This document shows positions 25,701 through 34,300 of a DNA stretch of 64,000 nt, in pieces. The notes beneath the pieces were generated by a model. It did no database searches. It saw nothing but the letters and a program-made list of their open reading frames with translations, and was not told where the DNA came from. Every line of letters begins with the position of its first letter. Position 1 is the stretch's first letter. A program made the position numbers and the translations under genes. The DNA comes from Progne subis subis (taxonomy: Eukaryota > Chordata > Aves > Passeriformes > Hirundinidae): the NCBI GenBank assembly GCA_022316685.1, contig JAKJHU010000039.1:7497808-7561807 (forward strand). Direction: 5' to 3'.

Positions 25701-28300
25701 CCTTCAGAACTCTGGCAGGAAAAGGATTCACAAAATATAACTCCACCATCTCCTTATAAACATATTTCTCTCCTGTGGTATTAAACAAACAGCATTTCCA
25801 TCTCTCCAGCTGGCCAAGTTCAAAGCAGCTGTTCTCAAGTTAACATTTGTCCTTTTCCTTTCACCTGACCAGCTGTGAAAGTTTAAATCAATATTCAAGT
25901 TTACTACACTTGGAAAATATTTTCTAGAGCTCTTATTTTTTGGTTGCCTTACCGCAAGTTCTGAAGCTTAACCTCTAAATATACAAGTGACAATGTAACC
26001 ATCTCATATGATTTAATCAGGTCACTAGAAGCTCCTTTAAAAAAAAATACAAACACATTGACCTCCTCATGCAGCATAAGATCCTTATTAAAATTCCATC
26101 AGGGAGAGACCATGAAATAACAAAAAAAGATAGTGTCTCAGCACATGAAAACACAGAAGTCCTCCCATGCCAGCAAAAGCTATACTTAAAAACTCACAAA
26201 TGTTTGCTTTTACCTTCTTATCAATGCTTTTAAGGTTTCTCCACCGTAGGTAAACAGTCTCTAGCACAGGCTAACTACTGCTAGGATTTGCTATTTCTGC
26301 AGTATTGGTACTGTCATGGTCTCATCTGATCCCTGGTGACCTCAAGAACACAAAAAAATTTACATAATAAGGAACTTAAACTACTCTTCATCTTCTACTT
26401 TTACATCATTGACTAAGTAATTCTTTCTACTTCACTATCATTAATCTCAGCAAAATTTTAAATTTGCCCATTAGACCTTTATAAAGATTTCTGACAAGCA
26501 TTCTTCTCGAGGTACTGTAAGTTACATAATCACTGCAGCTCTTAACCCATTAAAAATACAGTGAAGTTTTCATTCTAATTTAGAAACTTCTCTCACCTAC
26601 ATGAAGAATCAAGTCACCAGGTACAGATTCTATACTTACAAGAAAACCAAATCAATAGACAAAGAAGATATTCTTGCAGATATCTCTGAGAGATGAGAAT
26701 TCTACAGCTTCATTTTGTTCAGTGTACAAATTACAGGCACAGATAACCCCACTAAAAAGATCCTTTCCTTTACCTTCTCCAGCAAGATTCTCTACATAAT
26801 TAAATTTCAGCTTAGTCCTTGAGGCTGGCTACTGCCTTGTGAGTAATAGAGTTTGGAAGACAGCAGTATTCTAAATTAATGATTTTCAAGTTCTGAACTT
26901 CGCTGTAATTCTTTTGGGAGAAAAAACTAAAATGAAGTCGTTGAAGGCCAAAGTCCTGGCAGACAGAGGTCATGTACAAGAAGCAATAAATTTTGCCTCC
27001 TTTTCCTTTCCTTATGCAGATTAGAAAGTACCCAATTACTATTATGTTTGTTCTCTTAGGCAGGCAAATGTTACTGCACGTAATCCTTATTCAGTGCCAT
27101 AAATTGATGCTAATGACAATGATCCATATCTTTCCTCCTCTTAGCTCTTAGAGCACTTCCTTAACAACTGTTTTGTCCTTCCCTACACCTTCATTATGTA
27201 GGTTCTCTTTTCTGTTTTTCAGGGAATATTAACTACAAAACCAATTATATTTTCCAGTAATAAATTTTCAACCAAATGCAACCAGTTTGATTCGCATATC
27301 ACAAAGGACCCCTCCACACAATTCTGTGTGCAGTGGAAAAATCTGCTGATATTGTTTCCAAGGCACCAAATGCTTTATTGAGGAAAAGACCTGATTAAAG
27401 ACTTCATACCAATGGAGAGGAAAAGGGAGAAAAAAAGAATAATAAAAAGAAGAGTTCACAAAAAGCTTCCATAAATAGCTGTTAATCAACATAGTCTGTG
27501 TTACTGCTAAACATCCAGAGACTCTTTGAAAGCATTAATTTCATTTTTGCTCATATTTTCTGAGACTTTTTCCCATATTTGGTAGGGTATATGTATCCCC
27601 ACTGGATGCTAGTAGATAGTACTTTACTTTGAAGTAAGTTCCCTGGTGTTCAGCCTGGGAGGGATAAAGGCACAGGTTAATGAGCTGTTATTGTTCTATA
27701 CAGTGAAGAATTTCCTACACTAGAAGTGCTCCCAATATTCAGCAGCTGTAGTCCATTCCAAAGACAGAAATTCCAGCTCTGCTAAGTGAAGGTGCCAGTT
27801 ACTTTAAAGCTGGTGCTCCTAATCCATCACCAGGACTCTCAATTTACCCTTTTAATGTCATTATAGACTTAGAGCTAATCCCAAAGTGCAAGCAGCAACA
27901 CAAAGGACAAAAGGGAACTTTAAAATCAGGATAGGCTTTGGATTCCTCATTTGACATACTGACACAATGAATAGCCATCTTTTAATCCTTAATTCTCTAA
28001 CTCTTTCAGCTGAACACTATTTAAGTGCCTAGCTGTAAATTGGATTAAAGCCAAAAATGTACCACTGCAGCTTCTTCACTCTATTCTAGAAAGGCAAACT
28101 TGCTTTAAACACTCAGTCTGCTACTGATTTAAAAGCCCTTTTCCTTTATATAAAGTGTTTCAAATTTTCTGTCAGCCACAGGACTTCTCCAGCACTCCTT
28201 TCCCATAACAGCCTGCAGTAGCTTCTACTCAATGTTCTTAACAATTGCATACCAGTAATTCAACCTTGTTTGGCCTTTCTGCACTTTATCCATCCTGCTG

Positions 28301-28331
<31 letters not shown>

Positions 28332-31300
28332 CAACACAGAACCATTTGAAAAATTAATTACCAAAACAGAATCACCAGCATTACCACATCTCTACAAGAC
28401 GCCTCTCCACTTCCACAGCATGTCACATTATTATAAAAAAGGGTCCACCTTTCACATCAGTCTCTCTGGTATCTGCACTGGTCTCCAATGACTTGAAGAC
28501 TAAGGATATAGGTATTTAACTTCAAAAAAAACAAACAAAAAAAATTCTTCAAATTAGGCATATAGTTATCTGATTTAAGTAATATATTTTAGGAGGTCTA
28601 TGTTAAAATATATTTTTAATTTTGTTTAATTTTTTATTTGAAAAACAGCAACATTTTTAAAGCTTTATCTCTTTTTTTTTTTTTCAATTGATCTAGAAGC
28701 TAAGCTATCAGTGCAAATAAAGCAAATCAATTCTAACTGGCATCTCCAGCTTTACTGAAACTTGCCAGCATTAAGAAACAAGCATGAAGACATCAGCTGC
28801 AGTGATTAAAGTCTTCTGATTCTCTATGCAACAGAGTTAAAGATGCCTAGAAAACAAGCCCAAACAATAAGAAAAGCTGTATAGGAAGAGGACAAAAGTC
28901 AAAATTTGCCTCCATGCTATGATTACTCAGTGAAGGATCCCATTATTGTCTAAATTCTTCTAGTTTAATTTGCTTTCCCACACGGAATTTTTTTCCTTAG
29001 CAGCAAGAAATGTATATGCACTGTAAAGTCAACTACAAATGTAGCAGTCAGATATTATCCTGTGGACAAATAGTCTAATTACAGGAGCCAAATATCTATT
29101 TAAAAAAAAAAAAAAAAAAAAAAAAAGCTGGAATGTAAAAAAAAAAAGTAAGCTGGTTGGCATTTGAGTTTCAGAATGTGTGGGTTTTGACTAAATGCAT
29201 GGTTTGAAGAAATGAAAATTAATTTTATTATCACAGCGGTGAGTTCACACGAAGAGTTGGCTCCTGTCTACATCACGACTATGCTGTAACTTACTCTTCG
29301 GGCCTGGGAAATCTCTCTCCCGCCTGTTTGCACGGCCCAGGCCCGCAGGCGCGATTCCCGGTCCGAGGGGCGGACGAGCGCGGCGCGGCGCGGCGGGACA
29401 ATCCGTCCCGGGCACGGAGCGCCGCTCCCCGCGCCGCAGCGCCCCCTGCCGGGCCGCAGCCGCCAGCCCCGCTCCGCGCACCCGCCGGGAAAGGCTTTGC
29501 CCGGCCGCGCAGGGAAATCGCCCCCGCGGGTACGAGTCACCCTCCGCGCGTTTCACGCTTTGGTCCCGGTCGGCGCGACCCAGCAACACCCTGGCGCAGG
29601 GCTACGCTGGAATACGGAAAACTGCTGCCCTTCGCTACGCGCCCCCCGGTACCGCAGACGGAAGCCGCTTGCTTATGCGTGCATGCTAACTTGGTCCATA
29701 TGGTTTTACTTCTTGCTCCTCTGTCCTTCGCAACACAAAAAACATTCCATCCTATAGTGCAAATGTAAATCTTCCCAAACGAAGAGGCGAGCCAAAGGAA
29801 ATCTCACTGGGGAGCTTGCCTCATATAGTGACAGCACAAGCATGCAGCCTCCCAACTGGATTTGTGCCATCCTTAGTCATGCACAGCTGGTGTTTGCTCA
29901 CTAAAATACTCTGTTCATAAACAAGCAATCCCTACCCTATTATTGCTGCCATCTATTAATTCAACTTGTTTCTACTATAATAAATTGTCTCCGGCCAGGC
30001 AGCTTTCATAAATAGTCATTCTAGTCTGAATATGAATTGTCCTGGCACAAAACCCAAAAATTCTTCCCAAGTGCTCCTAGGGGAGCACAACTGACTGCTG
30101 GTACATCAAAAGAATGAAAAGAATCAGCTGTCAAACTAGGCAAGCAATTAACAATAGGACACAAGAGTAAAACTAAGTTATTTCTTAAGGCAAAAAGAAC
30201 ACCGTATAGCTTCACAGGCCCTGGTACAGGCCCAAGAGCTTATATATTTCTAAATCCATCTACAACAAGTAACCCAGGGTACAAAAAACACTCATATTCT
30301 AGGAAGGCATAAGAGGCTGCCCTGCTTGTCTTCCCCAGCTCCGAATCAAAAACAAAACCAACCAACCAAACCAAAACTAAAACAGTAACAACAACCACCA
30401 AAACCAAAACACACACACACACAAAAAAAAAAACCCAAAAACCCACTATTGTCTTGGACACGGCATCTAGGCATCTAAATGAACTTGAATTATTTACTGC
30501 ATAACCACGAGGTAAAAATATGCAGAGCAGACTGAGCATCAGCATGCAAGACTTTGAACTCACAAGCTCTAATCCTGGCTCTGCCAACAACACTGTGTGA
30601 CTGTGACAATGTCCAAGGCTCTGTTGATGCCTTAGTATTTCAGACCATCACTACAATAACTGAAAATGCTTCCATGTAAAAAAAAAAAAAAATTACCATA
30701 TATCAGCAGAAACTGTACGGTTTTAGTTTTATTTTTTTAACTACAGAAAGTAGATTTTTAAAAGATATAAGGATGTTTTCTTTAATCAAGAGGAATGAAA
30801 AATCCTCTACGCTTTGACTGTTAATCTCCTAACTTATGACACACCAAACAATAAAATGTCACAGCTGTTACTAAAAGCAGCAAGAATCTACTCTAATCCC
30901 ATCTCTTAAGAGAGAGCATCTTTCACAGATCTCACTCACCAGAAAACAGTTGCTTTCAATAGTCTGTAACCTTTTTTACCTCAGAAACAGTACAACAGTT
31001 GCAAGCATAGAACTTGTAACACAGACTAATGAAGGAAGCACAGACCTTTGTAGTCGTGGTGACCTATTTTCCTCCACAAGTCCTTTCTTTCCTCCTTTAA
31101 GCACTATATCAAGTTCAAGATCAGTTTCCATAAATTTTATTTTGTTTATAACAGACAGAAGGACTGTTAATGAAGTTGCAGGGGCCTCCTGAAGCTCTGA
31201 TCTACTAACAATCATTACTGCTTCTTCTGAAAGAGATGAACATACAATAGCAATGAAGGAAACAAAAACCATGGCAAGGTGAAGCACTATTAATAGTTAC

Positions 31301-34300
31301 TAGATGTACAATAAAGGTATCCATTGCTGCACACCTAAGGACAAAGAAGTTCACTATAAAATACAGCAGGAGGCACCAATGGACTCTGAAAAACAACCTC
31401 CTTATTTACTTCATTCACCATTACAAAACTGAAAATTGCAACAATCTCTAGAACACAGAGCACTGGACAGTTCCAGACTGGAACAAGGTCACAGAGATTC
31501 TCATTTCAAAACCTTATCTCACAAAATTAATGAAGTGAAATCATTGTGTGTGCACAAATGAACAAACCAGCAACTTCCAGCCCAAAGGTTAAACATAAAC
31601 ATGATGCATGCTGTCATTATTTTAAGGAAAACAAACCACAGAAGAAAAAATATATTAATGCATGAACAAACAAAACAGTTGTTTATTTCATCCACCTTAA
31701 TTTCATGCTTTTAACTTGTAACTACATCAATGCACAATCTCACCACAGTAACAGCTTACTAACTTGTGACCACCAGTTCACACAATTCACAGCTATTTCA
31801 TCAATTTCAGTTGCTCTCCATTGATTAACATCCACCAGATGCTGGTCCCTAACTTCACACACCACCACACAGTTGTAACATCAAAAGTCCTAATAAAGGG
31901 CATGATCCCAAAACTTGTGCATGTCAGAATTACTAAGAGATACTTGATCTAAATATATTTTGTAAATGCATAAAACTGCATGTTTGAGAAGTATCAGACA
32001 CCATCTATAGAAAGTTATGTGCAATCGGTTGACATGGTTTCCATGGAGCTACTCACTGACCATCCCACAACACAGATCACATTGCAGACTGATATTTGCT
32101 TTGCAAAAGTATTAGAGCAAATGTCATGTTTTAAAGTTGATTAGAAGGAACCATTCAAGCAGTTTCGCTTTTCACAATGAGAGATTGTTCTGTGAGATCC
32201 AATTATTCCAACAGTCTATTTAAAACACAGAATTAAAGACTGTGAAATAACAAGATCAGATGCCATCACAAACAGTGCATATTTCATATAACAGCTTTAA
32301 ATGCTCTTCTTATTAAGTGTGACTGAGTTTATGGAAATGTTTTTACATCTTTTACAAATTCCTCCAGGAAGTTTACAGATTGCATGCAGTCCTCACTCCT
32401 TTTACTTCTTTTTTGTTTTACTTGTCTTTTACACCAACAAGGAGATGCTACATTTGCCTGATTAAAGTACTTGAGGATACTTTATATTGAATGTTTTATG
32501 AGGACAAAGCCTGAATTATACAGCCTCCCATTGCAAAGGAGGCTTGCTTCTGAGTTCATCTGTGTGGCAATAACAGTGTGCAATGGAACCACTCCCAGTC
32601 TAGAGCAGCAGGTGGGACATAGCGAACACCTGTGGTTTTTACTCTTGAATGGGTCCTACCATCTATTTGTAGTCCAGGCAACAGTTTTAGTAATACCCAG
32701 CTGGAAAATCACTCAAAAGTTTGTATTTCCAAGCTTTAGGGAAGATACATAGTTTTGGGGCTTTTTCGCCTTAGCTGTTTATGAAGTATTTTCACACATA
32801 ATTTCTCCAGAAACAGTAAATCTGTGGAGCTGTAACAAAATGTTTTGGACACTATTCAGCACTAACTCCTTTTTTTTTCAAGTCAGTATTCTGAAGTAAT
32901 AGAATTTAACTATTTATTAAGGGTCTCCAACCTGCAGAAGCACTCTCTACAACATCTACACACCCTTCCAGAATTGCAGTTCAACTCAGTGACACACCAG
33001 GGAAAGGACAGAGCCAAACCCATAAGTAGGATGAGATCTACTAAGTTATTCATGGTACCAACAAAATTCAAACAAACTGACAGAAACTCAAAAGCCCATC
33101 AAAAAAAATTAACAAAATAAAAACATTAATTACATTAAATGTATGTGACTGCCCTCAGCAGGAACCGTTTTATTTATGACACACATTTCACATTAAGGCT
33201 GATAATTAAACATTCACTTACCGAATCATTTGCTGCTAGGGCAAGGGCTATATTTACTGTAAGAAAGAAGAGGGAAAACAGAAACATTAAGTGCAGGAAA
33301 ACTTCATTCCTAAATATTGAGAATGTTATCACTGCTAACAAGAGAAAATCACTTTTTAATAATTACATCATCAACTCGGTTCTCAGTTTCTTGCATCTCT
33401 ACAACACTTGCCATTTAAGTGGCAGCAGCACCTGCATTTCAGAATGTGTTTTGTAAACTAGCAAACAAACTCAAACTGCAAAAACTTGCAGACTTTCAGT
33501 TTCTAGAGGATGCTGCAAAATAAAAATACAGTCTCAGTATTTTGCCAAAGAATAACATTAAGAGAAACTTCTGAAGTACCCACTTTTGAAAGTGGACACC
33601 ATACTATAAAACTAAATTAACCTTATCGTCAGTAACCTTCACCACACTCTCTAGTGAACTTTCATAAAACTAGAAATTAGGTAAGCATTGACATAAACTA
33701 TTAAAACAACCGACAAGAATAAGAAGTACATAATTCAGTAATGATGCCAATCAATACTTCTGTTTATACAAGTTATCTGAAATTCAATTGTTTATCTGAA
33801 CTGTGAAGTTTATCCTCATTGTAATAAGCAAGACTATAGATTTCCTTCTCAATATCATGAATTACAGCATTCATTTAAAAAGGCTGTCCATTTCAGGTAT
33901 ATGTAAATGATTCATTTACACTTCCAATATCTTTTTTAATGCTTGTTGAACCCTGATTTTTATTTTTAAATGCATAGGAATGAACTCACAGCTCTAAGTA
34001 TTATTTATACATGTGTTATATTTTATGTAGAAATTGTACATAGATGTCAGTTACAAGAACTTACATTCAGATATTTGCAGACATGAGAATAATCTGAGTT
34101 TACTTTTCAAATTATGTTCGTTTTTTAAACTGTAAACTGATGAACAGTTATTTGGTATTTTTAGTAACCTACAACAACCAGTGTATGTATTATAATGATA
34201 CACCTTCTGATGGTTAAGAAACACAACTTTTAATTGTTTTGCATGTCTTTGTACAGGTAAGTGTATCCTACATATAGGACAGACAGCAGATAAACTAGAA

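Larger units (their letters stand above)
22654..33221 (-). other. NUBPL: NUBPL intron 3
   Basis: A 10.6-kb intron. From 22.7 to 28.2 kb it is AT-rich with nothing recognisable. Further right it holds two A-tracts, an isolated CpG island, an A/C-rich repeat and a MIR-like relic, listed separately. From 30.7 to 33.2 kb I see nothing else. Confidence 0.8.

Noticed and set aside
29245..29768. ORFs of 86-146 codons on both strands of the intron 3 CpG island
   Set aside because: GC-rich DNA rarely contains stops; the products are Arg/Ala/Pro-rich with no domain and are open on both strands.
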